This document shows positions 8,627 through 17,066 of a DNA stretch of 64,000 bases, piece by piece; the first letter of the stretch is position 1; every line of letters starts with the position of its first letter. Location of the stretch: the NCBI RefSeq assembly GCF_943737005.1, contig NZ_CALSFU010000001.1, positions 62,001 to 126,000 of the forward strand, given 5' to 3'. The notes beneath the pieces are model-generated. The model was not told the origin of the DNA and made no database searches. It saw only the letters and a list, made by a program, of their open reading frames with translations. The translations under genes were made by a program, and so were the position numbers. Source of the DNA: Achromobacter sp. Marseille-Q4962 (GTDB lineage: Bacteria > Pseudomonadota > Gammaproteobacteria > Burkholderiales > Burkholderiaceae_B).

Positions 8627-9646
8627 TCAGTTCAGGCTGGCGCCGGAGATCTTGACGATCTCCTGGTACTTGGTCATTTCGTTCTTGACGAAGGCGGCGA
8701 AGGCTTCGGGCGTCATTGGCGCCGCTTCGGAGCCCATGGTGAGCAGGCGCTGCTTCACGTCGGGCTGGCGCATGGCGTCGGCGTAGGCTTTGTTGAGCTT
8801 GGCCACCACCGGCGCGGGCGTGCCGCCGGTGGTGAACACGCCGAACCAGGTGCCCAGATCGAAGCCCTTCACGCCCGACTCTTCGACGGTGGGCACCTCG
8901 GGCAGCAGCGAAGACCGCCCGGCCGTGGTGACGGCCAGCGCCTTGACCTTGCCGTCCTTGATCAGGGGCGCCGAGGCGGCCAGGTTGTCGAACATGAAAT
9001 CGGACTGGCCGGCCAGCAGGGCCAGTTGCGCGGGCGCGGCGCCCTGGTAGGGAATGTGCTCGACCTTGATGCCGGCGCGCGCCTTGAGCAGCTCGCCCGA
9101 CAGGTGGCCGGCGCTGCCGTTGCCGCCCGAGCCGTAGTTCAGCTTGCCCGGGTTCTTCTTCGCGTAGGCGATGAGATCGGCCAGCTTGGCGATGTTGTTC
9201 TTCTCAGCGAATTCCTTGTTCACCACCAGCACGTTGGGCACCGACGCCACGATGGTGACCGGCGCGAAATCCTTGACCGGGTCATAGGGCAGGTTGGCGA
9301 ACAGCCAGGGGTTGATGGCGTGCGTGGCCACCGCGCCCATCACCAGGGTGTAGCCGTCGGCCGGGGCCTTGGCCACCAGGTCGGCGCCGATGTTGCCGCC
9401 CGCGCCGGCCCGGTTCTCCACGATGACCGGCTGGCCCAGCGAGCCCCGCACCTTCTCGGCCAGCATGCGGGCCATCGTATCCAGCGGGCCGCCGGGCGGA
9501 TAAGGCACGACGAAGCGCAGCGGCTTGGTCGGAAAATCGGCGCCCTGGGCCAGCGCGGGCGCGCCGGCGGACAGGGTGGTGGCGGCCAGCGCCACCGCGC
9601 CGGCAAGCAGGGCGCGGCGCGCGGCGCCGCGGCGGGATTGCATCAT
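8627..9646 (-). CDS. Bug/TctC-family periplasmic substrate-binding receptor
   Basis: This is a solute receptor of the tripartite tricarboxylate transporter family, 339 aa. It has an N-terminal signal peptide (Arg-rich start, hydrophobic stretch, ALAQGA cleavage region). The family motif FPTKPLRFVVPYPPGG comes next, then ENRAGAGGNIG, and later YGSGGNGSAGHLSGE. The start at 9646 (ATG ATG) follows a good GAGGAGAA site; an in-frame start 69 bases upstream has no such site. No membrane genes (tctA/tctB) are near, as is usual for the many orphan Bug genes of Bordetella-like bacteria. The ligand is unknown; it may be the compound handled by the neighbouring convergent cluster. Confidence 0.9.
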   Translation of the reverse strand: MMQSRRGAARRALLAGAVALAATTLSAGAPALAQGADFPTKPLRFVVPYPPGGPLDTMARMLAEKVRGSLGQPVIVENRAGAGGNIGADLVAKAPADGYTLVMGAVATHAINPWLFANLPYDPVKDFAPVTIVASVPNVLVVNKEFAEKNNIAKLADLIAYAKKNPGKLNYGSGGNGSAGHLSGELLKARAGIKVEHIPYQGAAPAQLALLAGQSDFMFDNLAASAPLIKDGKVKALAVTTAGRSSLLPEVPTVEESGVKGFDLGTWFGVFTTGGTPAPVVAKLNKAYADAMRQPDVKQRLLTMGSEAAPMTPEAFAAFVKNEMTKYQEIVKISGASLN

Positions 9647-9756
9647 GGTCTTCTCCTCGCTTCGATGTGGATGGTCGGCACGTAGCATACCGCAGCGAGG
9701 CAACCGTAGTAACAAAGAGAAACGCCCGCCGGACCGCCCTGATCGTGCGATCCAGC

Positions 9757-9803
9757 AAAAGCCCCCCGGCAGAGGCGCCGCAGGCGCTTCCGGGGGGGCT
9801 TAT
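9757..9803 (-). terminator. Rho-independent terminator of the aap operon
   Basis: A stem with six or seven G:C pairs (GCCCCCCGG against CCGGGGGGGC) is flanked by A on one side and T on the other. It lies four bases beyond the aapP stop. In the minus-strand transcript the stem is followed by TTTT, which is the expected layout for an intrinsic terminator. Confidence 0.75.
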
Positions 9804-9806
9804 CCC

Positions 9807-10547
9807 TCAGTGCAGGATCTGGCTCAGGAACAGCTTGGTGCGGTCGTTCTGCGGATTGTCGAAGAACGCGTCCGGCGTGTTCTGTTCGATGATCTCGCCG
9901 CGATCCATGAAGATGACGCGGTTGGCCACCTTGCGCGCAAAGCCCATTTCGTGGGTCACGCACAGCATGGTCATGCCGCTCTCCTGGGCCAGGTTCACCA
10001 TCACGTCCAGCACTTCCTTCACCATTTCCGGGTCGAGCGCGCTGGTGGGCTCGTCGAACAGCATGATCTTGGGGCTCATGCACAGCGAGCGGGCGATCGC
10101 CACGCGCTGCTGCTGGCCGCCGGAAAGCTGTCCGGGGTATTTCTGGGCCTGGTCCGGAATGCGCACGCGCTCCAGGTATTTCATGGCCGTGGCCTCGGCC
10201 TCGGCGCGCGGCTTCTTCAAGACCCACATGGGTCCCAGCGTCAGGTTCTCCAGCACCGTGAGGTGCGGGAACAGGTTGAAGTGCTGGAACACCATGCCCA
10301 CGTCCTTGCGGATGGTTTCGATGTGCTTGAGGTCGTTGGTGAGCTCGGTGCCGTCGACGATGATGTGGCCCTGCTGGTGCTCTTCGAGCCGGTTGATGCA
10401 GCGGATCATGGTGGACTTGCCGGAACCCGACGGGCCGCAGATCACGATCCGCTCGCCCGGCGCCACGTCCAGGTTGATGTTGCGCAACACGTGGAACTGG
10501 CCGTACCACTTGTTCACGTTCTGCATGCGAATGATGGCATCGGACAT
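9807..10547 (-). CDS. aapP: General L-amino acid ABC transporter ATP-binding protein AapP
   Basis: This is the ATPase of the polar amino acid (PAAT) importer, 246 aa. Walker A is [10 protein letters not shown] (Lys about 44), the signature is LSGGQQQR, Walker B is IMLFDEP and the H-loop is CVTHEM. It closely follows the GlnQ/HisP pattern throughout. It is the last gene of aapJQMP, with a 60-base gap after aapM that contains a strong hairpin, and an intrinsic terminator directly downstream. It works with AapQ and AapM in the inner membrane and the periplasmic AapJ. Confidence 0.95.
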   Translation of the reverse strand: MSDAIIRMQNVNKWYGQFHVLRNINLDVAPGERIVICGPSGSGKSTMIRCINRLEEHQQGHIIVDGTELTNDLKHIETIRKDVGMVFQHFNLFPHLTVLENLTLGPMWVLKKPRAEAEATAMKYLERVRIPDQAQKYPGQLSGGQQQRVAIARSLCMSPKIMLFDEPTSALDPEMVKEVLDVMVNLAQESGMTMLCVTHEMGFARKVANRVIFMDRGEIIEQNTPDAFFDNPQNDRTKLFLSQILH

Positions 10548-10573
10548 GCCTGTACTCCCATTAGTATCGCTGG

Positions 10574-10601
10574 GCGCGCCCGCCGCAAACGGCGGGCGCG
10601 C
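10574..10601 (-). repeat. 12-bp perfect intergenic hairpin between aapM and aapP
   Basis: The inverted repeat has 12-base GC arms (10574-10585 and 10590-10601) around a CAAA loop. It lies wholly in the gap between aapM and aapP and has no T-run after it in the minus-strand transcript. It is more likely an mRNA-stability or partial attenuation element than a full terminator. Confidence 0.6.
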
Positions 10602-10607
10602 GGGTTT

Positions 10608-11708
10608 CTAGCGCGAGTGGCCGGTTTGGAGGCGCCGTTCGAGCGCCTGGCTGTATTTGGACATCGAGAAGCAGAACACGAAGTAGATAAGCGAAATGAA
10701 TATGTACGCTTCCACGCCGAATCCGCGCCACGCCGCGTCCGACAAGGCTGCCTTGGCCGCCAGGGTGAGATCGAAGATGCCGATGATCACCACCAGCGAG
10801 GTGTCCTTGAACAGGGAAATGAAAATGCTGACCAGCGGCGGAATCACGATCTTCAGCGCCTGCGGCAGGATGATCTTGCGCATCTGCTGCCAGTAGGTCA
10901 GGCCCAGCGAATCCGCGCCTTCGTACTGCCCCTTCGGAATGGCCTGCAGGCCGCCGCGCACGGTTTCCGCGATGTAGGCCGCGGCGAACATGATGATGGC
11001 GATCTGCGCGCGCAGCAGCTTGTCGATCGAGAAGCCTTCCGGCAGGAAAAGCGGCAGCATCACCGACGACATGAACAGCAGGCTGATGAGCGGCACGCCG
11101 CGGATCAGCTCGATGTACACCACGCACAGCGCCTTGATCGCCGGCATCTTCGAGCGCCGGCCCAGCGCCAGCAGCACGCCGAACGGAAAGGCGAAGGCGA
11201 TGCCGAACGTGGAGAGAATGAGCGTGAGCGGCAGGCCGCCCCAGCGCGCGTTCTCCACGTAGTCCAGGCCCAGGACGCCGCCCCACATCAGCACGGCCAC
11301 GGCAATGAGCCCCACCGTCCAGATGATGGCCAGGCCCCAGTTCCAGAACCGCCGGACGCCGCTGCAGACGATGACGGCCACCAGGATGATGGTGGCCAGC
11401 AACGGCCGCCACTGCTCGTCGTACGGATAGGTGCCGAAGAGGATCAGCCGGTGTTTCTCGGCGATGAAGGCCCAGCACGCGCCCGCCGACTGGCGGCATT
11501 CCTGCGCATTGGTGGCGGTGAAATTGGCCTGGATGAAGGCCCATTCCACCAGCGCCGGAACCGCCATGAGCAGGAACCAGGCAACCAGCACCGTGATGAT
11601 GATGTTCAGCGGCGAGGAAAACAGGCGCGACTTCAGCCAGGCCCACAGGCCGGTGTGCGAGCTGGGCGGCGGCAGACCCTCGCTGGGGATACGCGTAGTA
11701 CTGCTCAT
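10608..11708 (-). CDS. aapM: General L-amino acid ABC transporter permease AapM
   Basis: This is an inner-membrane permease of the PAAT family, 366 aa. It has a long N-terminal part with extra hydrophobic segments, as is usual for AapM. The C-terminal half carries the HisM/GlnP-type permease domain, seen in the EAA-loop stretch ADSLGLTYWQQMRKIILPQA, and ends with the usual last membrane segment and a basic tail. The start lies two bases downstream of the aapQ stop codon, so the two permeases are co-translated. The pair forms the heterodimeric channel fed by AapJ. Confidence 0.94.
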   Translation of the reverse strand: MSSTTRIPSEGLPPPSSHTGLWAWLKSRLFSSPLNIIITVLVAWFLLMAVPALVEWAFIQANFTATNAQECRQSAGACWAFIAEKHRLILFGTYPYDEQWRPLLATIILVAVIVCSGVRRFWNWGLAIIWTVGLIAVAVLMWGGVLGLDYVENARWGGLPLTLILSTFGIAFAFPFGVLLALGRRSKMPAIKALCVVYIELIRGVPLISLLFMSSVMLPLFLPEGFSIDKLLRAQIAIIMFAAAYIAETVRGGLQAIPKGQYEGADSLGLTYWQQMRKIILPQALKIVIPPLVSIFISLFKDTSLVVIIGIFDLTLAAKAALSDAAWRGFGVEAYIFISLIYFVFCFSMSKYSQALERRLQTGHSR

Positions 11709-11709
11709 G

Positions 11710-12909
11710 TCAACGCTCCACCAGCGCGATGCGCTTGTTGTACCAGTTCATGAAGATCGAGATCGACAGGCTGACCGTCAGGTAGGCCGCCATGATGATG
11801 AGAATGCCCTCGATGGCCTGGCCGGTCTGGTTCAGGGTGGTGTTCACCACGGACACGATGTCCGGGTAACCGATGGCCACGGCCAGCGAGCTGTTCTTGG
11901 TCAGGTTGAGGTACTGGCTCGTCATGGGCGGGATGATGACGCGCAGCGCCTGCGGCAGCACCACCAGGCGCAGCACCTGCTTGCGGCGCAGCCCCAGCGA
12001 GCCGGCGGCCTCCCATTGGCCCATGTTCACGGCCTGGATGCCGGAACGCACGACTTCGGCGATGAAGGCCGAGGTGTAGATCACCAGGCCCGCCAGCAGC
12101 GCCGCGAACTCCGGCGACAGCGTCAGGCCGCCCACGAAATTGAAGCCCTTGAGCTCCGGCATGTTGAGCGTGAGCGAGGCGCCGCTCACGAGCCAGCCGA
12201 TCACGGGCAGTGCAATCAGCAGGCCGATGGCCACGCGCCCCAGCGGAAACACCTGGCCGGTGGCTTCCTGCCGCTTCCTGCCCCAATGGCCCAGGACCAG
12301 GATGGCCACGATCGCCAGCCCCAGTCCGCCCAGGATCCAGTCCAGCGAATGGCCTTCCAGCCCGGGCACCTTGAGGCCGCGGTTGGAAATGAACACGCCC
12401 GGCAGCGGATTGCGCGCCTGGCGCGGGCCCGGCATGTTCTCGGTGATGAGGGCATACCAGAAGAAGAGCTGCAGCAGCAGCGGAATGTTGCGCATGACCT
12501 CGACATAGATCGAGGCCATCTTGGCCACCAGCCAGTTCTTCGACAGCCGGGCGATGCCGATCAGCGTGCCCAGCAGCGTGGCCAGCACGATACCCAGCAC
12601 CGCGACGCGCAGCGTGTTGAGCAGGCCCACCACGATGGCTCGGCCGTAGGTGTCTGCGGGGGTGTATGAAATCGGGGTTTCGCCGATCGCGAAGCCCGCC
12701 TCGCGCCCCAGGAAACCGAAGCCCGTGGCGATGTTGCGCACCGCCAGGTTGTGCAGCGTGTTGGAAACCAGGAACCAGACGGCCAGCGCGACCAGCGCCA
12801 GGGCCACCACCTGGTAGACCACGGCGCGCACGCCGGGATCGTTCCAGTTCAGACGCCGCGGGGGAGCCGGGATAGGGGCGTTTTTGTTGGAAGTCGTCAT
12901 CGGATGCAT
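11710..12909 (-). CDS. aapQ: General L-amino acid ABC transporter permease AapQ
   Basis: This is the second permease subunit of the Aap system, 399 aa. It has several hydrophobic segments and the conserved binding-protein-dependent permease loop near the C-terminus (EAAGSLGLRRKQVLRLVVLPQA). Two possible starts are nine bases apart (12909 and 12900), both ATG, and neither has a strong ribosome site; the longer is used here. A 166-base gap separates it from aapJ, with two consecutive hairpins that probably lower expression of the membrane genes relative to the binding protein. Confidence 0.93.
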   Translation of the reverse strand: MHPMTTSNKNAPIPAPPRRLNWNDPGVRAVVYQVVALALVALAVWFLVSNTLHNLAVRNIATGFGFLGREAGFAIGETPISYTPADTYGRAIVVGLLNTLRVAVLGIVLATLLGTLIGIARLSKNWLVAKMASIYVEVMRNIPLLLQLFFWYALITENMPGPRQARNPLPGVFISNRGLKVPGLEGHSLDWILGGLGLAIVAILVLGHWGRKRQEATGQVFPLGRVAIGLLIALPVIGWLVSGASLTLNMPELKGFNFVGGLTLSPEFAALLAGLVIYTSAFIAEVVRSGIQAVNMGQWEAAGSLGLRRKQVLRLVVLPQALRVIIPPMTSQYLNLTKNSSLAVAIGYPDIVSVVNTTLNQTGQAIEGILIIMAAYLTVSLSISIFMNWYNKRIALVER

Positions 12910-12991
12910 CTACAGAAGTCGGACACCGGGCGGCAAAACCGGAAAGAGCCATCCCGCCCGCTCCTGCCGCCCGCGCACGGCGGGTCGGACA

Positions 12992-13064
12992 GAGCCCCCG
13001 GCGCGACCCAGGGCCGCGTTGGGGGCTCCATGCAAAACGGACCGCGGGGGTCCGTTCTGCATGG
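12992..13064 (-). repeat. Two adjacent hairpins between aapJ and aapQ
   Basis: The first hairpin has 8-base arms at 12992-12999 and 13021-13028. The second has 16-base arms at 13028-13043 and 13049-13064 with a 5-base loop. Its only non-Watson-Crick position (13035/13057) is a U-G wobble in the minus-strand RNA but an A-C mismatch in the plus-strand RNA, so the structure fits the aap transcript. It starts 11 bases after the aapJ stop. Likely role: protection of the aapJ message or partial termination, so that binding protein is made in excess. Confidence 0.6.
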
Positions 13065-13075
13065 CGGGACCGGGA

Positions 13076-14092
13076 TCAGCGCACCGGCCAGCCGTACATC
13101 AGGCCACCTTGCTTGTACGAGGCGTTCAGGCCCCGATCCAGCTTCATGGCGCTGCTCTTGCCCAGCGTGGCTTCAAAGCTTTCGCCATAGTTGCCCACCT
13201 GCTTGATGATGTTGTAGGCCCACTTGTCGTCCACGCCCAGGTTCTTGCCCATGCCGGGCGTCACGCCCAGGATGCGCTGGATGTTGGGATTGGTGCTCTT
13301 GGTCATTTCGTCCACGTTCTTGGACGTAATGCCGTATTCCTCGGCCTCGAGCATGGCGTTGAGCGACCAGCGCACCACGTTGAACCACTGCTCGTCGCCC
13401 TGGCGCACCATGGGGCCCAGCGGCTCCTTGGAGAAGTCTTCCGGCAGAATGACGTACTTGTCCGGATTTTCGAGCGTCGTGCGGGTGGACGCAAGCTGCG
13501 ACTTGTCGGTGGTGAAGGCGTCGCAGCGGCCGGCCGAGAAGGCGCGCACGATTTCGTCGTATTTGTCGATCACGACGGGCTTGAATTCGATCTTCTGGCC
13601 GCGGAACCAGTCGGCGAGGTTGAGCTCGGTGGTGGTGCCGGGCTGCACGCAGATGGTGGCGCCGTTCAGTTCCTTGGCGCTCTTGACGCCCAGGTCCTTG
13701 GACACCATGACGCCCTGGCTGTCGTAGTAGTTGACGCCCACGCCGATCAGGCCCAGCGTGGTGTCGCGGGTGAGCGTGACGGTGGTGTTGCGGGTAAGCA
13801 CGTCCACTTCGCCGGACTGCAGCGCGGTGAACCGCTGCTGCGTGTTCAGCGGCGTGACCTTGAACTTGGAAGCGTCGCCGAACATGGTGGTGGCGATGGC
13901 GCGGCACAGGTCCACGTCCAGGCCCTTCCATTGGCCCTTGCTGTCAGCAATGGAGAAACCCGGGATGCCCGTCGACACGCCGCACTGGACAAACCCTTTC
14001 TTCTTGACGCTGTCGAAGGTGGCACCCGCATTGGCGGCCGCGGAAACAGCGAACAGAGCGGCGCCGATCGCGGCGAGTTTCAGTACTTTCAT
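13076..14092 (-). CDS. aapJ: General L-amino acid periplasmic binding protein AapJ
   Basis: This is the periplasmic receptor of the Aap importer, 338 aa. The signal peptide is MKVLKLAAIGAALFAVSAAA followed by NA. The SBP family 3 pattern follows: GVSTGIPGFS, then GLDVDLCRAIATTMFGD, then GEVDVLTRNTTVTLTRD, which is characteristic of AapJ rather than HisJ. The ATG at 14092 has a GGAGAT site eight bases upstream and gives a proper signal peptide; a longer frame reaching 14215 is rejected for that reason. It is the first gene of the operon and is separated from aapQ by two hairpins. Confidence 0.95.
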   Translation of the reverse strand: MKVLKLAAIGAALFAVSAAANAGATFDSVKKKGFVQCGVSTGIPGFSIADSKGQWKGLDVDLCRAIATTMFGDASKFKVTPLNTQQRFTALQSGEVDVLTRNTTVTLTRDTTLGLIGVGVNYYDSQGVMVSKDLGVKSAKELNGATICVQPGTTTELNLADWFRGQKIEFKPVVIDKYDEIVRAFSAGRCDAFTTDKSQLASTRTTLENPDKYVILPEDFSKEPLGPMVRQGDEQWFNVVRWSLNAMLEAEEYGITSKNVDEMTKSTNPNIQRILGVTPGMGKNLGVDDKWAYNIIKQVGNYGESFEATLGKSSAMKLDRGLNASYKQGGLMYGWPVR

Positions 14093-14316
14093 TGTGATCT
14101 CCGTATAGGATGAAGCAATCAGTACGCGGGCCGGGTAGGCTGCACGCATGGGGCGGATGGTAGCGTCCACGCCGCAGACGGCGCATCCGGGAATTCCCTC
14201 GAAATATAGGGACACTGGTGGAAACGCTGCCCCGTGCCGCCCCGCAAAAAGGGACGCGTCAGGGGGCCCGCCACGGCCGCGGCGAGTTACTATTGCGGCT
14301 TCATCTGACAGCCGCC

Positions 14317-15057
14317 ATGATCGAATTCCAGCACGTATTCAAATCGTATGGCCGCGGCCGGAACATCCTGGCCGACATCAATTTCCGCGTGAGCGCGGGA
14401 GAATTCGTTTTCGTATCGGGGCCCTCGGGCGCCGGCAAATCCACCCTGCTCAAGCTGATCGGCGGGCTGGAACCCGCCAGCCGCGGCTCCATACAGGTCA
14501 ACGGCCAGCGGCTGGACAAGCTGCCGGCCCGCGCCCGCCCCTACCTGCGGCGCGCCGTGGGCGTCATCCTCCAGGACACCCACCTGCTCTTCGACCGCAG
14601 CGCCTTCGAGAACGTCATGCTGCCGCTGGCGGTGGTCGGCCAGGCCCGCGACGCGGCGGCCGCGCGCGCCCGGGCGGCGCTGGACAAGGTGGGCCTGTCG
14701 GGCAAGGAAGACCTCAACCCCATCGAACTGTCGGGCGGCGAACAGCAGCGCCTGGCGATCGCGCGGGCCATCGTGAACCGGCCCGCCATCCTCATCGCCG
14801 ACGAGCCCACCGCCAATCTCGACCACGACAACGCGCAGCGCATCATGAACGTGTTCCGCGACTTCAACCGCGTGGGCGTCACCACGCTCATCGCCTCGCA
14901 CGACCAGGAGCTCATGGCGAACTACGCCACGCGCACCCTGCGCATCGAACCGGGCAAGTTCTCCGACTCCCACCCCGGCGCGGCCCCGGCCGACGCCGCC
15001 GGCGTCCCCGCCGGACGCGCCGCCCCGCGCGCGCCCCACGCCGGAGACGCCGCATGA
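14317..15057 (+). CDS. ftsE: Cell division ATP-binding protein FtsE
   Basis: This is the ATPase of the FtsEX complex, which couples cytokinesis to septal peptidoglycan hydrolysis; 246 aa. Walker A is SGPSGAGKST (Lys about 41), the signature is LSGGEQQR, Walker B is ILIADEP, and the H-loop is IASHD. The protein ends with an Ala/Pro-rich tail of about 30 residues beyond the usual FtsE end, which is probably disordered. The ATG at 14317 is chosen because MIEFQHVFKSYG is the family N-terminus. The stop overlaps the ftsX start by four bases. FtsE and FtsX act together at the inner face of the membrane. Confidence 0.95.
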   Translation: MIEFQHVFKSYGRGRNILADINFRVSAGEFVFVSGPSGAGKSTLLKLIGGLEPASRGSIQVNGQRLDKLPARARPYLRRAVGVILQDTHLLFDRSAFENVMLPLAVVGQARDAAAARARAALDKVGLSGKEDLNPIELSGGEQQRLAIARAIVNRPAILIADEPTANLDHDNAQRIMNVFRDFNRVGVTTLIASHDQELMANYATRTLRIEPGKFSDSHPGAAPADAAGVPAGRAAPRAPHAGDAA

Positions 15058-15962
15058 ACGCCTGGCTGCGCCAACACCGCTATGCGCTCATGGTGACGAT
15101 ACGCCGGCTGCTCAAGCAGCCCTTCTCGTCGCTGGCCAACCTGCTCGTCATGGCCCTGGCGCTGGCCCTGCCGCTGCTGGGCACCGCCATCCTGGTGTCG
15201 GTGCAGCCGGTGGCCCGCCAGGTGTCAGTCACCCCCGAACTCACGGTTTTCATGCGGGTGGATGCCCCCGCCAGCGCCACCGCCGAAGTGGCCCGGCGCA
15301 TCCAGAGCGACTACGCCGGCGACATCAAGGCGGTGCGCGTGGTGGGCCGCGACGACGCCCTGGCCGACCTGCGCGCCAATCCCGCCTGGCAGCAGGCGCT
15401 GGCCGTGCTGCCGGGCAACCCCCTGCCCGACGCGGTCGTGGTCACCCTGGCCGACGGCGACGACCTGTCCGGCCGGGCCGACAAGCTCGCCCGCGCCTGG
15501 AAACAATGGGACCAGGTCGACCTGGTGCAACTCGACAGCGCCTGGGTGCAGCGCCTGGAAGCCATCTTGCGCTTCGCCCGCATCGGCCTGGCCTTCCTGG
15601 CGGCGGCGGTGGCGGTGGTGGTGCTGGCCACGGTGTTCAACACGGTGCGCATGCAGGCCATGCTCCAGCGCGAGGAAATCGCGGTGGCGCGGCTGGTGGG
15701 CGCCACCGAGTCCTTCGTGCGCCGGCCCTTTCTCTACCTGGGCGGCCTGTCCGGCGCCCTGGCCTCGCTGCTGGGCATCGGCCTGGCGGCGATCTGCCTC
15801 GCGCCCCTGAACGACGCCCTGCTCGGCCTGGCCCGCAGCTACGGCGCCGAGTTCGCCCTGCACCTGCCCTCGCCCGCAATCCTGGCGCTGGCCGTGCTCG
15901 CCTCGGCGGCGCTCGGCGCGCTGTCCGCGCGCTGGTCGGTCACGCGCAACACGCGGTTCTAG
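15054..15962 (+). CDS. ftsX: Cell division membrane protein FtsX
   Basis: This is the membrane partner of FtsE, 302 aa. One transmembrane segment lies near residues 29-50, followed by a periplasmic domain of about 110 residues. Three more membrane segments fill the C-terminal half, which is the FtsX/MacB permease layout. The family stretch ATVFNTVRMQAMLQREEI between the periplasmic domain and the C-terminal helices is present. The start overlaps the ftsE stop. A GC hairpin with 7-base arms (15981-15987 and 15995-16001) lies just downstream and may end the operon, although no T-run follows it. Confidence 0.94.
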   Translation: MNAWLRQHRYALMVTIRRLLKQPFSSLANLLVMALALALPLLGTAILVSVQPVARQVSVTPELTVFMRVDAPASATAEVARRIQSDYAGDIKAVRVVGRDDALADLRANPAWQQALAVLPGNPLPDAVVVTLADGDDLSGRADKLARAWKQWDQVDLVQLDSAWVQRLEAILRFARIGLAFLAAAVAVVVLATVFNTVRMQAMLQREEIAVARLVGATESFVRRPFLYLGGLSGALASLLGIGLAAICLAPLNDALLGLARSYGAEFALHLPSPAILALAVLASAALGALSARWSVTRNTRF

Positions 15963-16290
15963 GAAACCGCCCGCCGGCGCCGCCCCTTGCCCGCAGGGGC
16001 GCGTCGGCCAAACCGCCTGACTGGCCCCGCTTCCTCCCCGTGATCGGGAAAAAGAAACCGCGCAGGTGCGGCTAGGATGACCAGGCCATGCGCGGCCCCC
16101 GGCCGCGCCCGTTTCCGCTCCGGAGATGAGGGAAATCAGGGACACACATCGCCGTTACATAGCCGTTCTTGTGTCTGGCCCAGGATATGTAAGAATAAAG
16201 CGATAATTTTCTACATATTTTGAAACTTTTCTTCTTGCAGGCCGTGCCTTTTCGTGTCCAAACCGCTGTTCTCATCCTTCCTCCCGAGCC
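15963..16290. other. 328-base gene-free stretch between ftsX and cheD
   Basis: The first half is GC-rich and includes a possible ftsX terminator hairpin. The second half (about 16150-16240) is clearly AT-rich against its neighbours and most likely contains the cheD promoter. A possible pair is TTCTTG at 16166-16171 and TAAGAA near 16190. The ten-base word TGTAAGAATA at 16188-16197 also occurs, on the other strand, upstream of the Tim44-like gene at 40411-40420. I found no open frame or RNA gene here. Confidence 0.4.
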
Positions 16291-17037
16291 ATGGTTTCCC
16301 GTCTTGATGCCCGCGCAACGCGCCATTACTTCGACAGCGCGTTCCAGTGCCAGGCGGTGAAAGTGCTGCCCAACGAGTTCTACGTCACCGACGAAGACAT
16401 CATGATCTCGACGGTGCTGGGCTCTTGCGTGGCCGCCTGTGTCCATGACCCGGTCAACGGCGTGGGCGGCATGAATCACTTCATGTTGCCGGAAGGCGAC
16501 ATGCAATCGCCGGCGTCGGCCACCATGCGCTACGGGGCTTTCGCCATGGAAGTGCTCATCAACGAGCTGCTCAAGGCCGGCGCCGTGCGCGACCGCCTCG
16601 AAGCCAAGGTGTTCGGCGGCGGCGCGGTGCTCAGCGCCATGCAACAGATGAACATCGGCGAGCGCAATGCCCAGTTCGTGCTGAGCTACCTCAAGACGGA
16701 AGGCATCCCGGTGCGCGCGCAGGATCTCGGCGACGTGCATGCGCGCCGCATCAATTATTTCCCGCGCACCGGCCGCGTCATGGTGCGCAAGATGGCGCCG
16801 CACCACCAGCGCGCCGAAGAAATCATCGCCAAGCGCGAAGTGGCCGCGGCGCAGAGCGTGCAGGCCAAGACCCAGAGCCCGCCCCGCGTGGAGCGCTTCA
16901 CGCGTCCGGGCGTGGAGCGCTTCGACCGCCCGGGCGTGGAACGCCTTGCCCCGGGGCGGCAGCCGGCGCCGCGCCCCGGCGTCGAGCGTTTCGACACCGG
17001 CCTCACCCGCCGCAAGACCGAGGCCGCCAGCAGCTAG
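16291..17037 (+). CDS. cheD: Chemoreceptor glutamine deamidase CheD, with a repeat tail
   Basis: CheD deamidates glutamines of methyl-accepting chemotaxis proteins and in some species works with CheC. The 248-aa protein has the family core to about residue 170, with the catalytic set in TVLGSCV (Thr41, Cys46) and MNHFMLP (His63). CheD proteins are often 160-200 aa; here the C-terminal 50 residues are an Arg/Pro-rich tail with four copies of a VER(F/L) unit spaced by RPG. No other chemotaxis or flagellar gene is next to it, so it stands alone between ftsEX and an oxidoreductase on the opposite strand. Its upstream region is AT-rich. Confidence 0.92.
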   Translation: MVSRLDARATRHYFDSAFQCQAVKVLPNEFYVTDEDIMISTVLGSCVAACVHDPVNGVGGMNHFMLPEGDMQSPASATMRYGAFAMEVLINELLKAGAVRDRLEAKVFGGGAVLSAMQQMNIGERNAQFVLSYLKTEGIPVRAQDLGDVHARRINYFPRTGRVMVRKMAPHHQRAEEIIAKREVAAAQSVQAKTQSPPRVERFTRPGVERFDRPGVERLAPGRQPAPRPGVERFDTGLTRRKTEAASS

Positions 17038-17066
17038 GGCCGCGCCTCCTTATCTACCTTATCCAT

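Noticed and set aside
14093-14215. N-terminal extension of AapJ by 41 residues
   Set aside because: It would bury the obvious signal peptide; the ATG at 14092 has a ribosome site and normal family start.
16150-16240. Possible sigma-28 (flagellar) promoter for cheD
   Set aside because: AGCGATAA resembles the -10 part, but no TAAAG-type -35 element is found at the required distance.
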